From DASRDR01 sp963812945 [NCBI: uncultured Candidatus Rokubacteria bacterium] (GTDB lineage Bacteria; Methylomirabilota; Methylomirabilia; Rokubacteriales): a stretch of DNA of 64,000 nt. Below the pieces are notes generated by a model. The model was given only the letters and a program-made list of their open reading frames with translations, ran no database searches and was not told where the DNA came from. The position numbers and the translations under genes are program-made. Position 1 is the stretch's first letter. Each line of letters begins with the position of its first letter. The stretch lies in contig CAWEXD010000008.1 of assembly GCA_963812945.1 (NCBI GenBank), positions 1,612,001 to 1,676,000 on the forward strand, read 5' to 3'. Shown here in pieces: positions 29,178 to 36,406 of this stretch.

Positions 29178-30008
29178 ATGGACTCCCCACCCCGCCCCGA
29201 CGACGTCCGGACCGCCGCGGCCCTCTTTCGCGTCCCCCCTGAAGAGTTCACGGCCGCCCGTAACCGCCTGGCCGCCGAGCTCCGCCGGGCCGGGAAAGCT
29301 TCCGACGCGACGGCTCTCGCCAAGCTCCCGCGCCCGACGCCGGTGGTCTGGGCGATCAATCAGGCCGCGCATCGGGATCGCGCAGCGGTGGATCGACTCG
29401 TCGCGGCCGCGGACCAGCTCAAGCGCGCGCAGCTCGGTCGCGGAACCGCGACCGTGGCAACGTCGGCCAAGGCCTATCAGGACGCCGTCGCGGCCCTGGT
29501 CGAGCAGAGCCTCGGGTGCCTCACGGAGGCCGGGCGCGCCACGACGGCCGCCACCCGGAACCGGCTGACCGGGACGCTCATGGCCGCCGCCACCGATCCC
29601 GAGCTTCGGGACGAGCTCCGCGCGGGGCGGCTCAGCCGGGAGCAGACCGTCACGGGGTTCGACGTGTTTGGGGATGCGCATCCCCCCCTGCGGGTGGTTC
29701 AGCCGTCCGCCGCCCCTCGGCCGGGCACCCGGACGCCTTCGCCACCCCGGCCGTCCCCGGAAGAGCGAGAGGCCGCGCGGCGCCGAGCCGAAGCCCAGGT
29801 CCGCCTCGAGACGGCGCGCGCGGACCTGGCCCAGGCGGAGTCACGCGCCCGAGAGCTCGCGAAGACGGCGGCGGAGCGCGCCAAGGAGGCGGCCGACGCT
29901 CGGGAGCGTGCCGTGACGGCCGACCGCGCCGAGGCCGAGGGCCGCGCCGACGTCACGCGCGCCCGCGCGAAGGTCGCGGCGGCGGAGAAGGCGGTAAGGG
30001 ATCGCTAG
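29178..30008 (+). CDS. Conserved coiled-coil protein of unknown function next to ku
   Basis: The 276-residue protein has a helical N-terminal half with the pattern ALFRVPPEEFTAARNRLAAE, LAKLPRPTPVVWAINQAAH and RNRLTGTLMAAATDPELRDE. Uncharacterised GC-rich-bacterial proteins carry the same Phe-x-x-Ala-Arg and Pro-x-x-x-W-x-x-Asn elements. A Pro-rich hinge (about 175-195) leads to a charged Ala/Glu/Arg coiled coil (about 195-276). No enzyme motif is visible. It is followed after 122 nt by ku on the same strand, so a role in end-joining or stress repair is possible by association only. Confidence 0.75.
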   Translation: MDSPPRPDDVRTAAALFRVPPEEFTAARNRLAAELRRAGKASDATALAKLPRPTPVVWAINQAAHRDRAAVDRLVAAADQLKRAQLGRGTATVATSAKAYQDAVAALVEQSLGCLTEAGRATTAATRNRLTGTLMAAATDPELRDELRAGRLSREQTVTGFDVFGDAHPPLRVVQPSAAPRPGTRTPSPPRPSPEEREAARRRAEAQVRLETARADLAQAESRARELAKTAAERAKEAADARERAVTADRAEAEGRADVTRARAKVAAAEKAVRDR

Positions 30009-30115
30009 AGCCCCCGGAGTCTGAGGCCCTGCCCGCCGGAACGGCCCGCTGTCGAATTCGGCCCCCGCAGCGCGACTATGGGCGAGGCCGCCCAACTCCG
30101 CAGGTGACCAAGAGG

Positions 30116-30121
30116 TAGACT
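30116..30121 (+). promoter_or_regulatory. Candidate -10 box of ku
   Basis: TAGACT ends 9 nt before the ku ATG at 30131, giving a nearly leaderless transcript. GAGGA between the two is too close to act as a normal Shine-Dalgarno sequence. Confidence 0.35.
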
Positions 30122-30130
30122 GAGGACTCC

Positions 30131-30982
30131 ATGCCACCGCGCGCGCTCCTCACCGGCACGCTCACGCTCGGACTCGTCACCGTCCCGATCCGGCTGTACA
30201 CGGCCACCCGCTCGGAGGGCGTGGCGTTCCACCTCCTGCACGAGCCCTGCGGCAGTCGGGTTCAGAATCGGACCTACTGCCCCGCCTGTGCGGTGGCCGT
30301 GCCCCGCGAGGAGCTCGTGCGCGGATTCGAGGTCAACCCGGAGGAGTACGTCCGCTTCACCGACGCGGAGATCAAGGCGCTCGAGGACCAAGGCAGCGGC
30401 GTCGTCGACATCCTGGAGTTCGTGCCGCTCGACCAGGTGGATCCGGTCTACTTCGAGCGCACCTACTACCTCGGGCCCGGGAAGGGCGGCGACCAGGCCT
30501 ATCAGGTGCTCCGCCAGGCCATGGCCGAACGGGGGCGGGTGGCGCTCGCGACGTACACGATGCGCGGCAAGTCGCACCTGGTCCTCCTTCGTCCGGTCGC
30601 GGACGGCTTGCACCTCCACACGCTCTACTACGCCGACGAGGTCGCCAGCTTCGCCGAGGTGGAGCGCCCGGACGCGAGTGTCAGACCGGGGGAGCTGGAG
30701 CTCGCCGTCCGGCTGATCGAGGATCTCGCGCAGCCCGAGGCGGACTTGGCGCAGCATACGGACGAGTATCGCCAGCGTGTCCTCGCGGCCATCGAGCACA
30801 AGCGCGCGGGCGGGACGCTCGACGCCGCCGAGCTGCCGGCGCCGGCTCCGACCGAGGATCTGATGGCGACTCTGCAACGGAGCCTCGAGACGCGCCGGCC
30901 ACGTGCGAAGGCGAGCCTCGCGGCGACCGAGCCGGAGAGCCCCGCCGCCGCCACCACGTCCAAACGACGCCGGGCCTCCTGA
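30131..30982 (+). CDS. ku: Non-homologous end-joining protein Ku
   Basis: Bacterial Ku forms a ring on broken DNA ends and recruits the ligase LigD. The 283-residue protein shows the Ku core from TGTLTLGLVTVPIRLYTATR, through HEPCGSRVQNRTYCPACAVA (Cys-rich turn), EYVRFTDAEIKALEDQGSGV and ERTYYLGPGKGGDQAYQVLR, to RGKSHLVLLRPVADGLHLHT. The basic C-terminal tail (TSKRRRAS) resembles the DNA-binding extension of bacterial Ku. No ligD lies in the window. A decayed copy of the last part of this gene lies about 800 bp downstream. Confidence 0.96.
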   Translation: MPPRALLTGTLTLGLVTVPIRLYTATRSEGVAFHLLHEPCGSRVQNRTYCPACAVAVPREELVRGFEVNPEEYVRFTDAEIKALEDQGSGVVDILEFVPLDQVDPVYFERTYYLGPGKGGDQAYQVLRQAMAERGRVALATYTMRGKSHLVLLRPVADGLHLHTLYYADEVASFAEVERPDASVRPGELELAVRLIEDLAQPEADLAQHTDEYRQRVLAAIEHKRAGGTLDAAELPAPAPTEDLMATLQRSLETRRPRAKASLAATEPESPAAATTSKRRRAS

Positions 30983-31052
30983 ATCACGTCGCTCGGGCTC
31001 CAGGCCCTGGCATCCGCTCGGCGGCTGCGCCCCGCCCTGCTCTGTAACTTGG

Positions 31053-31112
31053 GTGCTCGGCCTCACGATCCCGCCATCGGTGCTGGCGCGGGCGGATGAG
31101 GTGATCCAGTAG
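31053..31112 (+). pseudogene. 3' tail of an ABC-type substrate-binding protein gene
   Basis: The frame reads VLGLTIPPSVLARADEVIQ and a TAG stop, the characteristic C-terminus of pfam04392-type ABC substrate-binding proteins. The complete gene at 58252-59229 ends AIGLTISPAVLARTDEVIE. Nothing upstream in this frame belongs to the family, so only about 19 codons survive, starting 70 bp after ku. It is too short to function. Confidence 0.75.
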
Positions 31113-31122
31113 TGGCGTAGGA

Positions 31123-31371
31123 CTAGGCAGTTCGGTGGTGCATCATCCTCCCGTCACATGCTGCTTGCGGTGACGGGCGAGACTGCGCTGCTTTCGAGTG
31201 AACCAGCAACTCGACCTCGCGTGGCCAAGCATCGGGCGGTGCCGGGTCGAAACACTGGAGCGCTCGCAGATAGCCCTCGGCCACGGCCAGCGGTTGGCGA
31301 CGGACCCATTCGCGCTCACGCCGCCACGCGACGCTCGTGAGGAAGGACTCGGTATGAGGTGCTGGCCACAT
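31123..31371 (-). CDS. Hypothetical small protein (82 residues)
   Basis: The frame starts ATG 31371 and includes a plausible helical segment (TESFLTSVAWRREREWVRRQ, then PLAVAEGYLRALQCFDPAPP). Codon use mixes third-position A/T more than neighbouring genes. I do not recognise a family. It lies in the scarred interval between ku and tRNA-Ala, so it may be a relic rather than an expressed gene. Confidence 0.3.
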   Translation of the reverse strand: MWPAPHTESFLTSVAWRREREWVRRQPLAVAEGYLRALQCFDPAPPDAWPREVELLVHSKAAQSRPSPQAACDGRMMHHRTA

Positions 31372-31619
31372 TGTCCCCGTCTCTCCTTTGGCTCGTCGAG
31401 CCTACCGAGGCCCCTGCAAGACGATGCCAGCTCTGGCGCGGCTGGGCGCGGCGTCCACTAAAGGAGCATCGGATTTGACTGAACGAGACTCTTCCACGGC
31501 GACGCGGCTTCGCCGCGGACGCGCTGAGGATTGCGGGCATGGCAGAAGTCCAGGGAGGCGGGACAAAATGTCCACAACCAGCACGCCCGACGGGAAGCCA
31601 GACACCGTGATGCCGCACC
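31372..31619. other. Unassigned spacer in the scarred interval
   Basis: No gene, RNA or repeat is recognised between the 82-residue frame and the ku tail copy. The open plus-strand frame here is continuous with the ku-like tail, but its sequence before about 31620 does not resemble Ku. Confidence 0.4.
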
Positions 31620-31834
31620 TCGGCCGGGCCGGCGGGGCGCTCGAGGCTCCCGCGCCGCCGGCGCCAGCCCCGACCGAGGATCCGACGGCGACTCTGGAGC
31701 GCAGCCTCAAGACGCGCCGGCCGCACGCGAAGGCGAGCCCCGGCGCCATCCCGTCCAATCGGCGCCGCGCCTCCTGAATTACATCGCCTCGGGCTCCAGG
31801 CCCTCGGCGTCGCGTGCGCCGGCTGCGACGAGCG
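31620..31834 (+). pseudogene. Decayed copy of the ku 3' end
   Basis: The frame RAGGALEAPAPPAPAPTEDP, TATLERSLKTRRPHAKAS, then SNRRRAS and stop (31777) parallels the Ku tail RAGGTLDAAELPAPAPTEDL, MATLQRSLETRRPRAKAS, SKRRRAS. About 30 bp are deleted in the middle. Nucleotide similarity continues roughly 40-50 bp past the stop (CTCCTGAAT, CGGGCTCCAGGCCCT), so it is a DNA-level duplication of the gene end, not merely a protein motif. The Ku core is absent. Confidence 0.8.
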
Positions 31835-31876
31835 GCGCGCTGGTTGGATCGCCTCCGAGGCCCTCAAACGCGAGCG

Positions 31877-31935
31877 GGCGCCACCACCTTGCGGTAGCGG
31901 CGCCCGAGTGCGTGATTCTGCGAATGGTGGAAGGT
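31877..31935 (+). repeat. att-like repeat: hairpin plus tRNA-Ala 3' end, copy 1
   Basis: This 59-bp stretch aligns without gaps to 33027-33085, exactly 1,150 bp away, with about 46 identical bases by hand count. Both begin GGCGCCACCACC (a hairpin arm) and contain CGAATGGTGGA, which in the second copy is the CCA-bearing 3' end of tRNA-Ala. It looks like the distal attachment site of an old integrative element. Confidence 0.65.
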
Positions 31936-31999
31936 CGCGGCAGCGGAGAAGGCGGCGAGGGAGCGGTAGCACACCCGGTCGCGTGGCGGGCGGCCGCCC

Positions 32000-32680
32000 T
32001 CAAAGCGCGGTGATCGCCTCCGTCAACTCTTGCTCGCTCGGCAGTACGCCCGCCCGGCGCTCGACGTTGATCCACCGCACGAGACCCTCTCGGTCGATCA
32101 GCAGTTGTCCGATAACCATCGCCTGCTGGCGATCCGAATCGCGCTGGTCGATCTCCGTCGCCTCGAATCCATCGAACGCGTGGATGGCCTCTCTCGCCTG
32201 CCCAGGCCGCGGAGAGATGCCGATCTCGCGTGCGATATCAGCCGCGGCGTCCTCGGCCACCTGCTCCAGCCATGGCGTGAACGGGCGCTCTCTGAAGCCG
32301 TACGCGTGGTGCGTATTCAGGTCGGGGTCAGCGGCAACCGGGAAACGCAGGGGCCGGAAGCGAAAGTACAGGCGGGCTCGCTCCGCCGGCGTGGCCACGA
32401 CGGCGAGTGTCGCGACTCCCCTGCGCGTCAGCCACTCGGCGGTGGAATTTAGCTGGATCATCTGGCGCCGGCAGAACGGGCAGTAGAGCCCGCGAAACAG
32501 GGCCAGGAAGAGCGGGCGGCGCCCACGATACTCGGCGAGTGAGATCTCGCCGTCGCGATCCGCCGCCGGCAGGGTGAACTCCGGCGCCCGGTCGCCCGGC
32601 CGCAAGTGCGGTCGGCCGTGCGGCGTTTTCAATGGCCCTTCCGGAGCGCCGGGGAACGGATGTCTCGGCAGGAGGTCCAC
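32000..32680 (-). CDS. AhpC/TSA-like peroxiredoxin family protein
   Basis: The 226-residue protein has a thioredoxin-fold redoxin domain: LRPGDRAPEFTLPAADRDGE, LAEYRGRRPLFLALFRGLYC and the following PFCRRQMIQL, where the CPFC pair takes the position of the peroxidatic Cys of AhpC/TSA proteins. The later part (FPVAADPDLNTHHAYGF) fits the same family. It should reduce peroxides or act as a disulfide oxidoreductase in the cytoplasm. GTG 32680 lies 6 nt after a TAGGAT -10 box, suggesting a leaderless transcript. It is the only intact gene between the att-like repeats and could be element cargo. Confidence 0.85.
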   Translation of the reverse strand: MDLLPRHPFPGAPEGPLKTPHGRPHLRPGDRAPEFTLPAADRDGEISLAEYRGRRPLFLALFRGLYCPFCRRQMIQLNSTAEWLTRRGVATLAVVATPAERARLYFRFRPLRFPVAADPDLNTHHAYGFRERPFTPWLEQVAEDAAADIAREIGISPRPGQAREAIHAFDGFEATEIDQRDSDRQQAMVIGQLLIDREGLVRWINVERRAGVLPSEQELTEAITAL

Positions 32681-32686
32681 TCGCCC

Positions 32687-32692
32687 ATCCTA
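32687..32692 (-). promoter_or_regulatory. -10 box of the peroxiredoxin gene (leaderless type)
   Basis: The minus strand reads GATTAGGATGGGCGAGTG: TAGGAT, six bases, then the GTG start codon. No Shine-Dalgarno sequence is available, so the transcript would begin at or next to the start codon. Confidence 0.4.
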
Positions 32693-32796
32693 ATCCAGAC
32701 CGGCTCCGCCCGCCCTCGCCAGGTGACGCCGCGAGCGCGCGGAGCCGAGGCGCGACGGCAGCGCGCGGGCGGCCGGGCCGGCGGGCGAGGGGGGCG

Positions 32797-33004
32797 GGGC
32801 CAGAAGGCCGGGCTGCCGTTTCGCCGCTACCACGCCACCCGGCATACCTACGCCACGTGGCTCCTGGCGGACGGCGCCGATCTCCGGTGGGTCCAGCAGC
32901 AGATGGGGCACGCCTCGATCGGCCAGACGGCGGACACCTACGGCCACGTCCAGCCGGACCGTCACGAGGCAGCGTCGGCCGGCCTGGACCGCTGCCTCGC
33001 GTGA
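32797..33004 (+). pseudogene. C-terminal remnant of a tyrosine recombinase (phage-type integrase)
   Basis: The frame ending at 33004 contains the catalytic end of a tyrosine integrase: FRRYHATRHTYATWLLADGA (His-x-x-Arg box), LRWVQQQMGHASIGQTADTY with the nucleophilic Tyr in DTYGH, then the end. The first catalytic Arg and the core-binding domain are gone; sequence before about 32800 is low-complexity. It points toward, and ends 70 bp from, the 3' end of tRNA-Ala, the classic place for an integrase gene next to its attachment site. Confidence 0.85.
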
Positions 33005-33026
33005 GTGAAGCCCCCACACGCCACCC

Positions 33027-33054
33027 GGCGCCACCACCGGACGGTGGTGACGCC
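33027..33054 (-). terminator. Hairpin downstream of tRNA-Ala (att-like repeat copy 2)
   Basis: GGCGCCACCACC and GGTGGTGACGCC form a 12-position stem with one mismatch and a GGAC loop, about 20 bp beyond the tRNA 3' end on the minus strand. No U-run follows, so it may be a factor-assisted terminator or a processing signal. The whole block is repeated at 31877. Confidence 0.5.
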
Positions 33055-33074
33055 GAAGTGTGTGATCTTACGAA

Positions 33075-33151
33075 TGGTGGAGGGTAAGGGATTCGAACCC
33101 TCGGCCTCTGGAGTGCGATTCCAGCGCTCTCCCGGGCTGAGCTAACCCCCC
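33075..33151 (-). tRNA. tRNA-Ala (anticodon CGC)
   Basis: Read on the minus strand, the acceptor arm GGGGGGT pairs fully with ACCCTCC, including the G3-U70 pair that identifies alanine tRNAs. The D-arm is GCTC...GAGC. The anticodon stem CTGGA/TCCAG encloses loop ATCGCAC with anticodon CGC, reading GCG. The T-arm is GAGGG-TTCGAAT-CCCTT with one G-T pair, and CCA is encoded at 33077-33075. Length is 77 nt. The 3' end is the apparent integration target of an element whose integrase remnant lies just downstream. Confidence 0.96.
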
Positions 33152-33214
33152 GCGGCCACTAACGATACACGGCGCGCTGCATTTCGTCCACTGTGTCCCG
33201 GGCCCGCAGGCGCA

Positions 33215-33482
33215 TCACGGGACGAGGTCGACCACCGGCACGCGCACCTCGATGCGGCGGCCACCGCGGTCCAGGACGAGCGCGAGCTCGTTCTGGTCCT
33301 CGACCAGCTGCCTGAGCGCCCCGGGCGCGTAGTCCTCCACCGCCTGCCCGTCGACGGCGATCAGGCGGTCGCCTCGCCGGATATCGAGCCTCGCGGCGGG
33401 AGTGCCAGGGATGACGTCCGTCACCACGGCGACGCTCTCCCGGTGTCGCGGAAGCCCGATGGCGCCGGGCCCGCGGCTCAGC
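33215..33482 (-). pseudogene. PDZ-domain C-terminal fragment
   Basis: The frame ending at 33215 encodes a PDZ domain (VAVVTDVIPGTPAARLDIRR, then GDRLIAVDGQAVEDY and IEVRVPVVDLVP), of the type that ends aspartyl-protease-like or HtrA-like proteins. No ATG, GTG or TTG start with a ribosome-binding site lies just upstream; the frame runs into the 3' end of the preceding gene, overlapping its stop. I read it as the tail of a lost gene. Translation by read-through or re-initiation is possible but unsupported. Confidence 0.6.
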
Positions 33483-35538
33483 GGATGTCCTTCCGCAGCA
33501 CGGGGTAGAGGCTCCAGAGCTCGTCCGTCCACGGGCGGAAGCCCGGCCGGAGCTCCACCTTCGTGCCGTGCTGCCAGAGCGCCGGGTATCGCCGGCGACC
33601 GTCCCGCGGCGGGATGAGGATCCACTGCGCGTGGTAGCAGAGCTGGGCGCCGTCTCCGTCCGTGGTGATCTCCACCACGGGCCGCCGCAAGACCTGGGCG
33701 CCCGCCGCCAGGACCGGATCGAAGTCGACGAAGCGGTTCGAGACGTGGACCGCGAGGATGCCCCCGGGCGCCAGGTGCCGCGTGTAGAGCTCCAGCGCTT
33801 CCTGCGTGAGGAGATGCCCGGGGACCGCGTCACCGGAGAACGCGTCGACAGCCAGGAGGTCGAACTCCTGGGGCGGCTCCCCTTCCATCCGGAGCCGCGC
33901 GTCGCCGAGGACGACCGCGACCTCGGCCCTCGACTCCTGCAGTAACGTGAACTGCGTCTCGGCCAGCCGGAGCACCTGGGGGTTGATCTCGTAGACCCGG
34001 AAGACGTCGCCCGGGCGCCCATAGGTCACCAGGGTGCCGATCCCCAGCCCCACCAGGCCGACCCGGCGCGGGCGATCGGTCGGCAGGAGGGCCAGCGCGC
34101 GCCCCACCCCGGAGTCGTCGCAGTAGTAGGTCGTCGGCACGCCTCGCCGCGACTCGTGCCGCCACTGCGTGCCGTGGATGATGCCGCCATGGATGAGCGT
34201 CCGGGCGGCGGTCTGACCCCCCGGACTCCCCTCGTCCCGCACCGCGAGCTGGCCGTAGAAGCTTCGGACGACCGTCGGGTACCCGCGAGTCGACGCCCGC
34301 AACGCTTCCACGACGTGGGTCACGTAGATGCCGAGCAGGAAGGGCAGCACGACGACGGGCGCGAGACGCCACCGCCCGAGGCGCGGCCAGAGCACCTGCA
34401 GACTCACCAGCACCCAGAGGACCGCGGTCAGGAGGAGCCCGACCGGCAGCTCGACGAGCCGGCTGAACGCGAGGGGGGCGACGACCCCGGCGAACAGCCC
34501 CCCGAGCGCCCCGCCGAGCGCGATGAGGAGATAGTACGTCGTCAGGTACGTGGCGCCCGGCCGCCGGCGGACGATCTCGCCGTGGCACACCATGCAGCAG
34601 AGGAACAGCGCGCCGACGAAGAACGCGCCGCGCCGCATGAATCCGGCCGCGTGGATCTCCTCCTTCATGAGGTGGACCATCCCGACGAGGGCGACCGGCA
34701 AGAGGCCGAGCCAGATCGGCCGCCAGTAGAGGCGCGGCCACTCGAAGCAGAGCACGAAGGTCAGAAGGTAGGCGGCGAGCGGGACGACCCAGAGGAGCGG
34801 CGCCGGCACGTGCTGGGTGATGTGGAGCGTCACCGCCACCAGGAGGAGGGACGCGCAGGCGGCCAGCACGGTCCAGAGGCTCTGGTCGATCCACGGCGGC
34901 GGGGCCGCGGCCTCCGCGCCGTCGTCCGGCGGAACCGCCGATGGCGATCCGGCCTCGGTCGCCCGGGCCACCCGGAGCGCCGCCGCCACGGAGAGCGCCG
35001 CGAAGCCGGCGTAGGCGAGCGCCCAGCCGATCGCCTGGCGGCGCCAGGGCACGTGCGGCTCGATGACCAGGGGGTAGCCGACCAGAGCCACGAGCGAGGC
35101 GAGGTTCGACAGCGCGTAGAGCCGGTACGGAGGCGCGGACCCCGGGCGCCGCGCGAGCCACGCCTGCAAGAGCGGGCTCGTGCTCGCGAGGAGAACGTAG
35201 GGGAGGCCGATGGTCAGCGCGAGGATCCCCAGCACCCCGAGCATCGGCGGGGCGTCGAGAGCGAGGGCCGGGCGGGGAGCGAGGAGCAGCGCCAGCGCGG
35301 GCAGGCTGAGGAGCAGCGCCCCGGCGTGGAGCAGGGCCTGGGCCCGCGGGCGGAGCCGCCGGTCGAGCGCGTGCGCGTAGAGGTAGCCCGCGAGCAGCGC
35401 GCCCTGGAAGAAGACGAGGCAGGTCGTCCACACCGCGGCCGTTCCGCCGAACCACGGCAGGAGTCGCTTCGCGACGATCGGCTGGATGCCGAACAGGAGA
35501 AGCGCTCCGAGACCGATCGCCGACGCCGACACCACCAT
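33478..35538 (-). CDS. Membrane-fused spermidine-synthase-like protein
   Basis: The 686-residue protein has 10 or more N-terminal transmembrane helices (about residues 1-420, starting ASAIGLGALLLFGIQPIVAK and LPWFGGTAAVWTTCLVFFQG). A C-terminal Rossmann domain follows (about 440-686) like spermidine synthase: VGLVGLGIGTLVTYGRPGDV for the nucleotide loop, FRVYEINPQVLRLAETQF, EVAVVLGDARLRMEG and FDLLAVDAFSGDAVPGHLLT. Such fusions are common but their substrate is unproven; the usual polyamine-site DD pair is not evident. It follows slipin by 68 nt. Confidence 0.88.
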   Translation of the reverse strand: MVVSASAIGLGALLLFGIQPIVAKRLLPWFGGTAAVWTTCLVFFQGALLAGYLYAHALDRRLRPRAQALLHAGALLLSLPALALLLAPRPALALDAPPMLGVLGILALTIGLPYVLLASTSPLLQAWLARRPGSAPPYRLYALSNLASLVALVGYPLVIEPHVPWRRQAIGWALAYAGFAALSVAAALRVARATEAGSPSAVPPDDGAEAAAPPPWIDQSLWTVLAACASLLLVAVTLHITQHVPAPLLWVVPLAAYLLTFVLCFEWPRLYWRPIWLGLLPVALVGMVHLMKEEIHAAGFMRRGAFFVGALFLCCMVCHGEIVRRRPGATYLTTYYLLIALGGALGGLFAGVVAPLAFSRLVELPVGLLLTAVLWVLVSLQVLWPRLGRWRLAPVVVLPFLLGIYVTHVVEALRASTRGYPTVVRSFYGQLAVRDEGSPGGQTAARTLIHGGIIHGTQWRHESRRGVPTTYYCDDSGVGRALALLPTDRPRRVGLVGLGIGTLVTYGRPGDVFRVYEINPQVLRLAETQFTLLQESRAEVAVVLGDARLRMEGEPPQEFDLLAVDAFSGDAVPGHLLTQEALELYTRHLAPGGILAVHVSNRFVDFDPVLAAGAQVLRRPVVEITTDGDGAQLCYHAQWILIPPRDGRRRYPALWQHGTKVELRPGFRPWTDELWSLYPVLRKDIR

Positions 35539-35606
35539 GCCGGCCCGCGACCGGACGGGGGCGTCGACGCCGGCCGCGTCCGGGCTCGGCGCGCCCTCGG
35601 GATCGC

Positions 35607-36386
35607 TCAGGGCTTCGCCGCGTCCGCCCCCCCGACCGCCTTGAGGAACGGCGCGAAGAGGTCGATGGGGAGGGGGAAGAACGTCGTCGTGTTCCGCTCG
35701 GAGGCCACCTCCCGCATCGTCTGGAGGAACCGGAGCTGCACGGCGATCGGCGTCTGCGCCAGGACGAGGGCCGCCTGGGCCAGCTTCTCGGCCGCCTGGA
35801 ACTCGCCCTCCGCGTTGATGACCTTCGCCCGCCGCTCGCGCTCCGCCTCGGCCTGCTTCGACATCGCGCGCTGCATGTCCTGCGGGAGGTCGACGTGCTT
35901 GACCTCGACGGCCGTCACCTTCACGCCCCAGGGGTCCGTGTGCTGGTCGATGATCTTTTGCAGCCGCTGGTTGACCTGCTCCCGCGCGGCGAGGAGGTCG
36001 TCCAGCTCGACCTGCCCGAGGACGCTCCGCAGCGTCGTTTGCGAGATCTGTGACGTCGCGTAGAGGTAGTCCTCGACCTGGACGACGGCCTGGCGCGGGT
36101 CGATCACGCGGAAGAAGATCACCGCGTTGACCTTGATCGACACGTTGTCCCGCGTGATGACGTCCTGCGGGGCCACGTCCATGGCGACCGTGCGGAGGCT
36201 CACCTTCACCATCTTGTCGACGAACGGGATCAGCAGGATCACGCCGGGGCGCTGGCCCTTGCTCGGAACGAGACGGCCCAGCCGGAACACGACCGCCCGC
36301 TCGTACTCGCGCAGGATCTTTACCGACGACGCGAGGATGAACAGCGCGAGGACCAGAGCCGGGATCACGTAGATGGCGGTTTCCAA
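35607..36386 (-). CDS. Slipin/stomatin-like SPFH protein
   Basis: The 259-residue protein has one N-terminal membrane helix ([19 protein letters not shown]) and an SPFH/band-7 domain ([20 protein letters not shown] through [20 protein letters not shown]) with a helical C-terminus. Slipins assemble in membrane microdomains and pair with NfeD proteases. The start is TTG 36386, supported by the Shine-Dalgarno GGGAGG five bases upstream; no ATG fits. It is 20 nt downstream of nfeD, the expected partner. Confidence 0.94.
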   Translation of the reverse strand: METAIYVIPALVLALFILASSVKILREYERAVVFRLGRLVPSKGQRPGVILLIPFVDKMVKVSLRTVAMDVAPQDVITRDNVSIKVNAVIFFRVIDPRQAVVQVEDYLYATSQISQTTLRSVLGQVELDDLLAAREQVNQRLQKIIDQHTDPWGVKVTAVEVKHVDLPQDMQRAMSKQAEAERERRAKVINAEGEFQAAEKLAQAALVLAQTPIAVQLRFLQTMREVASERNTTTFFPLPIDLFAPFLKAVGGADAAKP

Positions 36387-36406
36387 TGTGTCCTCCCTGG
36401 ACGGCG

